Origin: Hafnia paralvei ATCC 29927
Lineage (GTDB): Bacteria; Pseudomonadota; Gammaproteobacteria; Enterobacterales; Enterobacteriaceae
Assembly (NCBI RefSeq): GCF_001655005.1
Contig: NZ_LXET01000054.1
Coordinates: 248,001-312,000 of the forward strand
Length of the DNA stretch: 64,000 nt
Reading direction: 5' to 3'
Part shown: in pieces, positions 43,083-51,284 of the stretch
Layout: the number at the start of each line of letters is the position of its first letter
How positions within the stretch are numbered: the stretch's first letter is position 1
Translations under genes and position numbers: made by a program
The notes under the pieces: model-generated
Database searches by the model: none
What the model was told of the DNA's origin: nothing
Seen by the model: only the letters and a program-made list of their open reading frames with translations

Positions 43083-44806
43083 TGTGCACAATCAGCCATT
43101 TGCATCTGCGGACTCAGTGTATTTGCAAAAGCCGTCAAATAACGTTTTTTGGCCTCTGCCCTAGCCGGTTTACCTGAGGATGTTCGTGGAATACTATGTG
43201 GCGGTAATAGTTCTATATCAGCAGAAACACCAAATTCGCTTTGAATCCGAGCCGTGAGTGAATGAACGATTTGCGCGCGACGTTGTTCAGAGCCGACTCT
43301 GCACTGGATTTGCAAAATAATTTGTTCCTGCGAGGTAACAAATGCGATTGCATCACCTGAATGAATTTCTGGCTCTTGTTCCGCAATATATTCAATATCC
43401 TGAGGCCATATATTGCGACCTCGGATAATAATCAGATCTTTTATACGGCCTGTGACGTATAAATATCCATTTAGCAGATAGCCTAAATCTCCGGTATCCA
43501 TCCATCCTGTGGATTTAATGTCCCTTTGTGACGCAAGATCTTGGAAATAGCCACTCATTAGGCTAGGGCCAGATATATAGATATGGCCAATTTCTTGCTC
43601 AGGTAGAGGCATACCAATTTCATTTCGAATTTCAATCAGGTGACCTGGAAGCGCTTTACCGCAGTTCACGAAAGTAGAAACTGCTCGGGTTCCTTTAGTT
43701 GGTGCAACGGCTCTGCCCTGATTCTCTAAAATATCACGGTCAACTTCGTTTATCTGAGTACCTATTGCCTCTTCGCCAAAGCTAACTGCAAGCGCATTCT
43801 CAGCGAGGCCATAGCATGGCATAAAGGCCTTGCTGTCAAAATGTGCCTTACTAAAACATTCGCCAAATTGATTTAGCTGCTCGGCAGAAATAGGTTCAGC
43901 GCCAACCCCAGCTACGCGCCAGCAGGAGAGATCAAGTTCAGCAAGATCTTTATCATTTACGCGGCGCAGGCATAAATTGTATCCGAAAGGTGGTGCCACG
44001 GAGACGGTACAGCGGTTTTTACTAATTAGTTTCAGCCACTGCATTGGTCGCATAGCAAAATCTTGAGTGCTCAAATAGTCAACGGACAGTTGAGTTGCCA
44101 TTGGGGTCAATAGAAAACCGACTAATCCCATATCGTGATAGAACGGTAGCCATGATATGCAACGATCACCGTCACGCAATTTGATACCGTCATGACTTAT
44201 AGCACGCAGATTAGCCATGACTTCGCGGTGAGTAATTATTACCCCACGCGGAAAACGCGTACTGCCTGAAGTATATTGGAGGTAGGCAATATCATCTGGT
44301 GACGGTAGCTGTAACTCAATATCCATTTCAGGTAACGCATTAAAATCTTCGTTACTGAGAATATGGATCGTGGGTGAATCAATATTGACAACGTTAATGA
44401 GTGATAGCCATTCATTGCTACTGATTATTGCAGCAGGTTTACAGCTCGCTAATAAGCCTTGAAGTTTAGCTGTATAAGAGTCTCTTTGTCCCACCCCCAT
44501 AGGAATGGCAAGAGGCACAGCAACTAAGCCGGCATACTGGCAGGAGAAAAAAGCTTCGACGAAACCAACACTTGTTTCGGCAATTATAGCGACGCGATCC
44601 CCTTTGTTTAGGTTTAAGGACAGCAACCGCCGTGCTCCTGCAATCGCTTTTGATTGTAGGTCGCGATATTCCAATACGGCTTCAAGTTGATTACGGCGAT
44701 CATAAAAATTCATTCCTGCACTTCCTTGTGCGGCATAGTCCAAAGCTTCCACCAGAGTTGGAAAGTCTGCATAGCGCATAGGATGAGTCGAGATTCTATT
44801 GGACAT
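43079..44806 (-). CDS. Fatty acyl-AMP ligase (FAAL-like)
   Basis: A 575-residue ANL-superfamily adenylating enzyme. The A3 loop YTSGSTRFPRGV near residue 178, the YGLAENALAVSF motif near 340, WMDTGDLGYL near 440 and GRIKDLIIIRGRNIWPQDIE near 455 are intact. The long insertion and GLAE motif resemble fatty acyl-AMP ligases, which load an ACP rather than CoA. It is the first gene of the minus-strand operon FAAL-SDR-ACP-SPT and lies divergent to the ceramide synthase candidate. Confidence 0.85.
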   Translation of the reverse strand: MSNRISTHPMRYADFPTLVEALDYAAQGSAGMNFYDRRNQLEAVLEYRDLQSKAIAGARRLLSLNLNKGDRVAIIAETSVGFVEAFFSCQYAGLVAVPLAIPMGVGQRDSYTAKLQGLLASCKPAAIISSNEWLSLINVVNIDSPTIHILSNEDFNALPEMDIELQLPSPDDIAYLQYTSGSTRFPRGVIITHREVMANLRAISHDGIKLRDGDRCISWLPFYHDMGLVGFLLTPMATQLSVDYLSTQDFAMRPMQWLKLISKNRCTVSVAPPFGYNLCLRRVNDKDLAELDLSCWRVAGVGAEPISAEQLNQFGECFSKAHFDSKAFMPCYGLAENALAVSFGEEAIGTQINEVDRDILENQGRAVAPTKGTRAVSTFVNCGKALPGHLIEIRNEIGMPLPEQEIGHIYISGPSLMSGYFQDLASQRDIKSTGWMDTGDLGYLLNGYLYVTGRIKDLIIIRGRNIWPQDIEYIAEQEPEIHSGDAIAFVTSQEQIILQIQCRVGSEQRRAQIVHSLTARIQSEFGVSADIELLPPHSIPRTSSGKPARAEAKKRYLTAFANTLSPQMQMADCAQ

Positions 44807-45299
44807 ACTACACCATGAGAATGTTTTAATTTAAAGTCATTGGATAATAAAAAACTAACTTCTAGTAAGAGTATAATGTAAATTATATAACCGTTTAGGT
44901 ATAGAGTTGTTTTTCTAATTTCATTATTTTTTGTAAGGAATATCTTTTATTGTAATAATGGGTTTCTGATATATCGGTAATGTTGTTAATTAATGGGTAA
45001 TATTCTCCATGTGAATGATTTATATTTATCATAGGGACTTATAAGTTATTAATTAAGTGAATGGTTCCTTATTTAGAAATGCTTTCTCAGAGATTGTAAC
45101 AGCACTTAGTGGTAAAAAATAATCATGTTTATTCATTAACGTGAACTCACCACCTAGTGATTTATTTATGTGTTTTTTCATAAAGTATTTTTTGTATTAA
45201 TTCTCCAATGAGAGAAAACCAACAACAATATATCGCAGTTATAACAATACCGGCTGGATTATTGTATATTCTAATGTGTTAAATATATTAAGGCTGTTT
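44807..45299. promoter_or_regulatory. Divergent promoter region of the ceramide genes
   Basis: A 493-base, very AT-rich region between the acyl-AMP ligase operon and the acyltransferase gene. Several A/T tracts and -10-like TATAAT-type sequences occur, but none is distinctive. No small gene or RNA structure stands out. Its low GC content suggests silencing by H-NS, which is inference. Confidence 0.5.
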
Positions 45300-46424
45300 A
45301 TGGTTCGCATTGAAAAGGTTATGAATGAGCATGACCTTAAGGATTTCATTTCTTTTCCATCCACGCTATATAAACATGATCCCAACTGGATTGCTCCTTT
45401 ATTTGTTGAACGTGCTGAGCATCTTTCTAAGAAAAACCCAGGTTCTGAACACATTAAATGGCAAGCATGGGTGGCCAAGAAAGATGAGATAGTCGTTGGC
45501 CGAATAACTGCACAAATTGATACCCTGCATCGTGAACTGTATGGCGAAGATACAGGGCATTTTGGAATGATTGATGCCATCGATGACTGCGAGGTATTCA
45601 GTGCATTGTTTGCTGCTGCAGAAGAGTGGCTAAAATCTTTCGGTGCACGAAAGATTACGGGGCCTTTTAGCCTGAATATCAATCAGGAAAGTGGGTTGCT
45701 TATTGATGGTTTCGATACTCCACCATGCGTAATGATGCCACATGGTAAACCATATTATGAAACAAACATTAGGCAGCAAGGGTATGAGAAAGGGGTAGAT
45801 CTGCTGGCTTATTGGATGCGTTGTTCCGAATTATATTTTTCTCCTTCATTGCTCCAGCTTATGGAGCAGGTACGCAAAAAAGTGACTGTTCGCTGCATTA
45901 AGCGTAAGCAATTCGACGATGAAATGCAGGTTATGAAGGAAATCTTTAATTCTGGGTGGCAGCATAACTGGGGATTTGTACCTTTTACCGAGCACGAGTT
46001 TGCCACAATGGGGGCTCAATTAAAGTATCTAGTACCTGATGATATGATTTACATTGCGGAGATCGATTCTGTGCCCTGTGCTTTTATCGTTGGTTTACCA
46101 AACATTAATGAAGCTATTGCCGATCTTAATGGACGTTTATTCCCTTTTGGCTGGGCAAAACTACTTTGGCGTTTAAAAATCAGCGGTGTGCGCACTGCAC
46201 GAGTACCACTGATGGGCGTTCGCCAAGAATATCAATTTAGTCGTATAGGGCCGATAATTGCTCTTCTGTTAATAGAGGCATTACGTGACCCATTTGCGAA
46301 GCGCAAAATTGAAGCCTTAGAGATGTCTTGGATCCTTGAGTCAAACACAGGGATGCGTACCATTCTGGAGCGTATTGGTGCAATGCCTTATAAACAGTAT
46401 CGCTTATATGAAAAGCAACTTTAG
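45300..46424 (+). CDS. GNAT-fold N-acyltransferase, proposed bacterial ceramide synthase
   Basis: A 374-residue protein resembling the GNAT-type bacterial ceramide synthase (bCerS), which N-acylates a sphingoid base or its keto form. Features are an N-terminal ISFPSTLYKHDPNWIAP segment, KITGPFSLNINQESGLLIDGF near 120, and a C-terminal GNAT-like region with WILESNTGMRTILERIGA near 345. The ATG at 45300 has AGG 8 bases upstream; the earlier GTG has no site. It is not homologous to eukaryotic Lass/CerS enzymes. Substrate assignment rests on the neighbouring spt operon. Confidence 0.75.
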   Translation: MVRIEKVMNEHDLKDFISFPSTLYKHDPNWIAPLFVERAEHLSKKNPGSEHIKWQAWVAKKDEIVVGRITAQIDTLHRELYGEDTGHFGMIDAIDDCEVFSALFAAAEEWLKSFGARKITGPFSLNINQESGLLIDGFDTPPCVMMPHGKPYYETNIRQQGYEKGVDLLAYWMRCSELYFSPSLLQLMEQVRKKVTVRCIKRKQFDDEMQVMKEIFNSGWQHNWGFVPFTEHEFATMGAQLKYLVPDDMIYIAEIDSVPCAFIVGLPNINEAIADLNGRLFPFGWAKLLWRLKISGVRTARVPLMGVRQEYQFSRIGPIIALLLIEALRDPFAKRKIEALEMSWILESNTGMRTILERIGAMPYKQYRLYEKQL

Positions 46425-46663
46425 CATTATACCAATGTATTGATGAAGACGAATATATTGATGAAGGCGAAATTTACAATGTATCGATTGTTCGGTACAT
46501 ATCTAAGTCGCGGTATGCGGCTATCATTTTTTAAAAATAGATAGTCACATTTTGAATATCGCTAAAATGAAGTCGGTACTGTGAAGTTAATAGCTAGTAA
46601 GGTTTTTAGCCATGACACTTAGCGAAGGTTTTCGGATTTTTCATAGATCATTACCCCTTCGGC

Positions 46664-47419
46664 TTACCTACAATAACCATTTGCTTTATATAGTTTCATT
46701 GTCGGTTCGGCTATAAAAGTAATGACTTTATCGTCCTGCAAGTCAAAGTAGCAGGTCAGCAGGCTTCCTTTAGTCCGATGAGAGGACAGGGTTTGCGTTA
46801 GCTCCAAAGTAATACTGCGAGTTAACATGTCTATCTGACACACTCGGGTAGCCTCAAATCCGAATGAGCGGTTTACTTCAGGATAAAGCGCTTTAAATGC
46901 ACTTTCTTTGCTAGAAAATGTAATTAATAGCGCAGTCTCATAAGAAATATTGCAGGCTGCAAGTAGCGTTTGTTCCAATGGCGTAGTGAATATATGAGCG
47001 GTTTTTTTAATGGATTTCGAGATTAGCATTTCAATATCGGCCCCCAGCGTTAGAGCCGAATTTAGTGGCGCCATTAATGCGATCGCGAAATTATCTGTGT
47101 GTGAAAGACTCCCGCCCCAGCCGTCTGGCCAGATTGGTGCGCGACTCGAAGCACTACCAACGCTGTCGTGGCATCCTTCCTTGTCTAGTAACAGCTTCGC
47201 AGCATATCGAGCCGCGACATACTCTGCGCGCCGTTTTACAGAAGCGTTATTTAGAATCTCGGGAAAGGGGATCTCTAACTCTCTGAATAACGCATCCTGA
47301 TAATAATGACTGTCATACATAATTTGGCAGTATCTCAGCTCAGGCAAAAGAGTGACTACTCCCACGTCGATACGGTGTAGGAAGGGCAGCGCAGTGTGGA
47401 TTGTTGATAGAGTAAACAT
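46664..47419 (-). CDS. 4'-phosphopantetheinyl transferase (EntD/Sfp-type)
   Basis: A 251-residue PPTase that moves phosphopantetheine from CoA to carrier-protein serines. Motifs are WGGSLSHTDNFAIAL near residue 110, GADIE near 130 and FSSKESAFKALYP near 175. ATG 47419 is used; the longer frame has no support. It resembles the EntD group used for siderophore NRPS systems, so it may activate the ACP of the ceramide operon, an unseen NRPS, or both. It is the last core-like gene before the tRNA-Phe attachment remnant. Confidence 0.85.
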   Translation of the reverse strand: MFTLSTIHTALPFLHRIDVGVVTLLPELRYCQIMYDSHYYQDALFRELEIPFPEILNNASVKRRAEYVAARYAAKLLLDKEGCHDSVGSASSRAPIWPDGWGGSLSHTDNFAIALMAPLNSALTLGADIEMLISKSIKKTAHIFTTPLEQTLLAACNISYETALLITFSSKESAFKALYPEVNRSFGFEATRVCQIDMLTRSITLELTQTLSSHRTKGSLLTCYFDLQDDKVITFIAEPTMKLYKANGYCR

Positions 47420-47523
47420 GGAGATCCGACGATTAGTCACTGACTGCGATTATAGCTTGAAGGCCGCGGTTTGCGATAAAGAATTGGATGGCGTTTGATG
47501 AAGGGAGTCGATTCTAGAAAGCA

Positions 47524-47548
47524 AAAAACCCGCCATAGGCGGGTTTTT
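47524..47548 (-). terminator. Terminator originally downstream of tRNA-Phe
   Basis: An 11-bp stem, AAAAACCCGCC (47524-47534) with GGCGGGTTTTT (47538-47548). It lies nine bases beyond the tRNA-Phe 3' fragment, in the position a tRNA terminator would occupy for a minus-strand tRNA gene. Confidence 0.85.
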
Positions 47549-47556
47549 CTAAATAG

Positions 47557-47578
47557 TGGTGCCCGGACTCGGAATCGA
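47557..47578 (-). other. tRNA-Phe 3'-end fragment, attachment-site remnant
   Basis: On the minus strand these 22 bases match the 3' end of tRNA-Phe, from the T-arm to the terminal CCA (the conserved TTCGA...GGGCACCA portion). The match stops abruptly at 47578-47579, and the rest of the tRNA is absent. This is the pattern left at the far end of an element that integrated into a tRNA 3' end. The intact tRNA-Phe should lie at the other end of the island, beyond 64000. Confidence 0.82.
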
Positions 47579-47726
47579 CCTTTCAATCTATCTTGTTGTT
47601 TTTGTTTGTTATTGTTTGGTTTGATAAAGTTGATACCTCCATTGGTACCTCGTAATGGTTTCGCTGGTTGTTGGCGGGAGTTTCAGAAGAGAAAGGTTAC
47701 TGATTTTGGACTTCCTGAAATCATTG

Positions 47727-47763
47727 ATTCGATTCCTTCATTCGATTCCTTCATTCGATTCCC
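47727..47763. repeat. 13-bp tandem repeat, 2.8 copies
   Basis: ATTCGATTCCTTC occurs at 47727-47739 and 47740-47752, with an 11-base third copy (last base changed) at 47753-47763. It lies in the gene-free junction between the attachment fragment and the AbiE operon. It could be a recombination-accessory (directionality-factor or integrase arm) site or a neutral expansion. Confidence 0.7.
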
Positions 47764-47892
47764 GATTAACCTGGATGTTACCTCTGACGAGAGCACAATC
47801 AAAGGACATCCAACGGCTGATGGTCACCTGGTTCTGCAAGCACTCTGTTGATATCTCGGGTGTCCTGCATTGAAGAGAGGAACTGGTTCACG

Positions 47893-48846
47893 CTACCTTA
47901 CTGGCAGGGCATTTAAAATGGAAAGCGCCACTTGTCTGAAGCAGCCATAAGCCTCCGTCCAGGCGACTTGTTTGCCAAATACCATCGGAGCAACAAATTT
48001 CTGGTAACGATCCTGATGTACAGGATTGTTTGTCAGTTCCTCCAGGCCCATTTTCAGCTCTGTCACAGGCGAGTCGCAAAATTGTGGATACTGGTTGCCG
48101 TAACGCTGGATATCCTGATCGATAGTTCTCTCAACAAAAGCAGTAAGCTGTGCTATGTCGACATTCCCCACGTTCACAATGCACCATGTATCGTAGATAT
48201 GGCGAACCAGCGTGGTATCGTCAAAACGTTCAACATTGCGGGTGACAGCGGCTGTTCGTCGCAACATCGCCACTAATTTCTCTGCTTGTGTACTGGTTAC
48301 GGTGACGGAAGGGAATGCCTGAACGATATGTGGTCTTTTCGTCATCTCGGTTACCAGCGAGTGAATATCCCGTACTTCTGCTGACTCCAGCAAATCAGAT
48401 TCCATCAGCTCCAGTTTGATGAAAGGCCGCAGACAGGGTTCCTGTGCCAGACGCTGAGGATAACGAACCGGAATGTCATTGTAACGATACTCATCCCGGG
48501 TCACTTTCTGGTCATCATCAACGCTGAACATACCGGTAGCGGTTATTGCGTCAGTGATTGACTGGATAACCGCTTTACGGCTGGCTTTTCGCCCGGAGCG
48601 CGAAAGCGCCAGAAAGTCAGCGCCTGGAACCAGTTTGATATCCACGTCTTCTGACATGCGGTTCAGCGCCACCCCGGATTTTGCCAGGGCAGTACCGCCA
48701 GCGAAAACCAGCTGGTGAGTATCGAACGACAATGGCTTAAGCAGAGCCAGAAGCTCAACGATATAGTGATCTTTTTCCACAATGGCGACAGACTCAATAC
48801 CAAGTGCGTCAGCTACCTCAGAAAAAAGAGTGTTGAGATTATCCAT
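47893..48846 (-). CDS. abiEii: AbiEii-type nucleotidyltransferase toxin
   Basis: A 317-residue AbiEii/AbiGii-family nucleotidyltransferase toxin. The catalytic GGTALAKSG...SEDVDIKL motif (about residues 45-70) with paired aspartates is intact. With its antitoxin it forms a type IV toxin-antitoxin and abortive-infection system that limits phage. The start overlaps the antitoxin stop by 8 bases, and the antitoxin comes first, the usual order. It is the gene nearest the island's tRNA junction. Confidence 0.88.
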   Translation of the reverse strand: MDNLNTLFSEVADALGIESVAIVEKDHYIVELLALLKPLSFDTHQLVFAGGTALAKSGVALNRMSEDVDIKLVPGADFLALSRSGRKASRKAVIQSITDAITATGMFSVDDDQKVTRDEYRYNDIPVRYPQRLAQEPCLRPFIKLELMESDLLESAEVRDIHSLVTEMTKRPHIVQAFPSVTVTSTQAEKLVAMLRRTAAVTRNVERFDDTTLVRHIYDTWCIVNVGNVDIAQLTAFVERTIDQDIQRYGNQYPQFCDSPVTELKMGLEELTNNPVHQDRYQKFVAPMVFGKQVAWTEAYGCFRQVALSILNALPVR

Positions 48847-49234
48847 TCAGTTTACTGTTTCCTACCGACAACACGCGTTTAAAACGTGATGGTGTTTTTA
48901 TCCCTGCCGAAACAGGGATTTGAGTAGACTTACCGCTGTTATATGCCCGTGTTGCGTCGGTAACGCGATAACGTACCTTCAGTCGATCCAGCGTTTCGAC
49001 GATCACTGCAGCGGAACCACCGGGCGATGCTGGCATCAGCTTACCGGTGATACTGTTGCGGCGGGCCTTGGTGTACACGCCATAACCGACTTTCAACAGC
49101 ACGCCTTCTTTAACCAGGGCGCGCAATGCTCTGCCAATCTGATCGTAGCCAGCAATGTCTTTGAAATCATCACGAGTGAAAACATAGCGCTTCGAACGTT
49201 TCAGTCGTGACTGTATACGGGCTTTGGTCGTCAT
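48839..49234 (-). CDS. abiEi: AbiEi-type antitoxin (DUF6088)
   Basis: A 131-residue protein with an N-terminal winged-helix region (about residues 15-65; RDDFKDIAGYDQIGRALRALVKEGVL) typical of AbiEi antitoxins, which also repress their own operon. The start at 49234 has GAGGAGG 7 bases upstream; the longer frame begins upstream of that site. The C terminus (IPVSAGIKTPSRFKRVL) is DUF6088-like. Negative autoregulation at inverted repeats upstream is typical of the family; none is obvious here. Confidence 0.85.
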   Translation of the reverse strand: MTTKARIQSRLKRSKRYVFTRDDFKDIAGYDQIGRALRALVKEGVLLKVGYGVYTKARRNSITGKLMPASPGGSAAVIVETLDRLKVRYRVTDATRAYNSGKSTQIPVSAGIKTPSRFKRVLSVGNSKLNG

Positions 49235-49308
49235 GTTTTCCTCCTCTGTTTGTTTTTCAAGCATAGCAAAAATACGACATATTTAACAGCAAACACACGA
49301 CAGGCATA

Positions 49309-50157
49309 TTACCTTGCTGCCAGAGCTCCGGGATAGTGCCGGGCGATGATGTCATTCAGCTTATCGACCAGCTCTGGCCGCTTTAAGGTGATATGGGCCG
49401 TCCCCTTCTGAAAGTATTTGATTGCAAACATCTCATCCTCGTAACGGTTGCTGTGCCTGTTCTCATGAATATGATCGCCGATACGTCGGGTAACGTCAGC
49501 GCGGTTGTCGGGAACCGGTTTACCATCCAGGAGCATCAGCATGCGCTCCAGATCCGCTAACCTGTCACGTTGCCAGCCCCAGTTCAGACCAAAGCCCCAC
49601 CTGTCGAATTTGACCAGCCCAGTAACAATAATTTTCGTACCAAACTTGCAAGGGCTGTTCGTTTTGAAATCCCAGCTCAACCCTTTAAATACGTTGATGA
49701 CGCCCCGTTCAAACACGTCACCTTTACTCTGATGCAGTTGCTCAAACGTACTGAGAATATTGGCTTCGCTAACGGCAGGAATGTCATCCTTTTCCAGGCT
49801 GTTGTACCACTGGTCACGAGCCTGCGCGTCCATGAGCGACAACATGCCGGACTTTTTCATCAGGTCTCGCCATATACCGCGATCGAGATTACGGGTAATG
49901 ACTTTCATTGCCGTTTCTGTTTTCTCCATCAGCCAGCAGCCGCAGCGAAAATCCTGCTTCATAGCCCAGTCAAGGGCGGTTTTACCGCCGATACTGCGGG
50001 TCAGTGTCGAAATATCGTCAAGCTGGCGGATCAGCGCTTCAATCTGCGTCAGTACGGCGTTACGTCCTGTGACGATACGTTCAATACTGGTCGAGCAAAT
50101 CACATCGGTGTGGCCGGTTAACACTTCGGGTTCTGTGAGGGTAAGTTCTGACATCAT
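49309..50157 (-). CDS. DUF4942 family protein
   Basis: A 282-residue protein of the DUF4942 family common downstream of cbtA in E. coli genomic islands. Recognisable segments are IGGKTALDWAMKQDFRCGCWLMEK near residue 60, SKGDVFERGVINVFKGLSWDFKTN near 140 and HENRHSNRYEDEMFAIKYFQKG-type C terminus. Function is unknown. The N-terminal half has a coiled-coil-like pattern. It is the last gene of the module; a hairpin at 50181-50204 separates it from DUF957 and DUF5983. Confidence 0.82.
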   Translation of the reverse strand: MMSELTLTEPEVLTGHTDVICSTSIERIVTGRNAVLTQIEALIRQLDDISTLTRSIGGKTALDWAMKQDFRCGCWLMEKTETAMKVITRNLDRGIWRDLMKKSGMLSLMDAQARDQWYNSLEKDDIPAVSEANILSTFEQLHQSKGDVFERGVINVFKGLSWDFKTNSPCKFGTKIIVTGLVKFDRWGFGLNWGWQRDRLADLERMLMLLDGKPVPDNRADVTRRIGDHIHENRHSNRYEDEMFAIKYFQKGTAHITLKRPELVDKLNDIIARHYPGALAAR

Positions 50158-50180
50158 TTCTTTCCTTTATATAAAGCAAC

Positions 50181-50204
50181 GCGCCAGCCGGTGAGGACTG
50201 GCGC
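50181..50204 (-). terminator. Hairpin between DUF957 remnant and DUF4942 gene
   Basis: GCGCCAG (50181-50187) pairs with CTGGCGC (50198-50204), with a 10-base loop. On the minus strand it is followed by GTTGCTTTATATAAAG. It may end the cbtA transcript or act as partial terminator upstream of the DUF4942 gene. Confidence 0.5.
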
Positions 50205-50235
50205 TTATGCGTGTGTGATGAGTGGGATTCGGTGG

Positions 50236-50334
50236 CTAATTTGTTCTGGGGTGTTGCAGAAGCTGCAGATCACGAACGTCCAGCAGCCAGTCAATCAGAA
50301 TATTGAGGGCCGTTTCCGTGGGGAATTTAGGCAT
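50236..50334 (-). pseudogene. DUF957 small protein with internal deletion
   Basis: An in-frame ORF of 32 residues on the minus strand (ATG 50334, TAG 50236). It reads like the N-terminal TETALNILIDWL of DUF957 joined directly to the C-terminal LRQLQLL-type tail. Normal DUF957 proteins are about 60-65 residues and lie directly after the cbtA-DUF5983 pair, exactly this position. The central acidic part is missing but the frame is kept, so it may still be translated. Confidence 0.55.
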
Positions 50335-50364
50335 GCGAATACTTGTGAAGATTGGAGGTATGAG

Positions 50365-50856
50365 TTACCAGTCAAAGGTGGCGAAGCCTGGCAGTACTTC
50401 ACCACAGGCATCAAGATGGATGACTCTGATAGTGTAACGACGTATCAGCGCCACGAGCAGGCGGCGACAGGTTTTCGACAGGCCCCGTTTCTTAAGCTGA
50501 AGCACCGGGTACTGCCACGCATCCAGATATATCAAATATCCTGAGCCGGTATAGCTTATCCACTCGCTGTCACCAAAGTCTTCATGCTGATGCGAAAGAG
50601 CGAATAGCAGGTTGTTGTCAGCCTCGGAGATATGGGCGGTACTACACTGGATGCCGTTAAGGCGGGTGACGGGCGGGAGCGGATCTTCAACGGCCAGTTT
50701 TCCAGGCTCGTCAGCAACATGAAGCGAATAACCGTTCTGGTTCACCACATCAATCAGTTCGGCCAGTTCAATACCGTCGATATCTACGGCGATCCGGCCC
50801 ATGTTGAGGGCCAGTACGTTGATGGCGTCAGCTTCAATGTTCAGACTAACTTTCAT
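50365..50856 (-). CDS. DUF5983 family protein (YeeW-like)
   Basis: A 163-residue protein of the DUF5983 family that follows CbtA toxins in enterobacterial islands. The N-terminal DAINVLALNMGRIAVDIDGIELAELIDVV segment and the central YSLHV region match. In E. coli K-12 this gene is reduced to the fragment yeeW; here it is full length. Its start overlaps the cbtA stop by 4 bases (ATGA), so expression is coupled. Function unknown. Confidence 0.8.
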   Translation of the reverse strand: MKVSLNIEADAINVLALNMGRIAVDIDGIELAELIDVVNQNGYSLHVADEPGKLAVEDPLPPVTRLNGIQCSTAHISEADNNLLFALSHQHEDFGDSEWISYTGSGYLIYLDAWQYPVLQLKKRGLSKTCRRLLVALIRRYTIRVIHLDACGEVLPGFATFDW

Positions 50857-51245
50857 TGCCCGGACTCCAGTGAATATTGCCCGGTGGTGATATCGGTGAT
50901 GGCTCTGTAACCGCTACGTTTCATCAGCCCGGTGGCACGACGGGCGCGAAGTATATCGATACTGCTGATAAGTGGCGATTGTGTTTCTGCGCTGAAGCCA
51001 CGACGGTCAGTACGCACCAGGTCATATTTCTCCACGATAAAATTCACCGCGTCACACAGTGAAATACCGGCGTCAATGTGTTCCTGGATCACGCCGTCAT
51101 TGCCAAACGGCGTGTCGTTCAGCGTTAGACCGTAGTGCTGGTCCAGCAGGTACGTCAGTAGGGTCAGCCACACAGCCACTGCTGACACACAAGGTGACGG
51201 GCAAATCTCAGCCGCCCGTTTTGCGGATACAGGTAAAATTCTCAT
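50853..51245 (-). CDS. cbtA: CbtA/YeeV-family toxin
   Basis: A 130-residue toxin of the CbtA/YkfI/YpjF family, which blocks cytoskeletal assembly by binding FtsZ and MreB. The core LLDQHYGLTLNDTPFGND (residues 34-51), DAGISLCDAVNFIVEKYDLVRTD (58-80) and SIDILRARRATGLM (near 95-108) is almost identical to E. coli. The antitoxin gene cbeA lies 39 bases upstream. The intact core suggests an active toxin. Confidence 0.93.
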   Translation of the reverse strand: MRILPVSAKRAAEICPSPCVSAVAVWLTLLTYLLDQHYGLTLNDTPFGNDGVIQEHIDAGISLCDAVNFIVEKYDLVRTDRRGFSAETQSPLISSIDILRARRATGLMKRSGYRAITDITTGQYSLESGQ

Positions 51246-51284
51246 TACTGGTTCTCTTTGAGCGTTGGTTAAGTGTTGTGGGGT

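Noticed and set aside
47557..47632. A complete tRNA-Phe gene on the minus strand
   Set aside because: Only the last 22 bases match. Beyond 47578 no anticodon, D-arm or acceptor 5' strand is present, so it is an attachment fragment.
47495..47873. Overlapping plus-strand ORFs after the attachment fragment
   Set aside because: They run through the terminator and the tandem repeat and show no family features; considered junction DNA.
49570..50121. 183-residue plus-strand ORF opposite the DUF4942 gene
   Set aside because: Antisense shadow; the minus-strand protein belongs to a recognised family with the expected neighbours.
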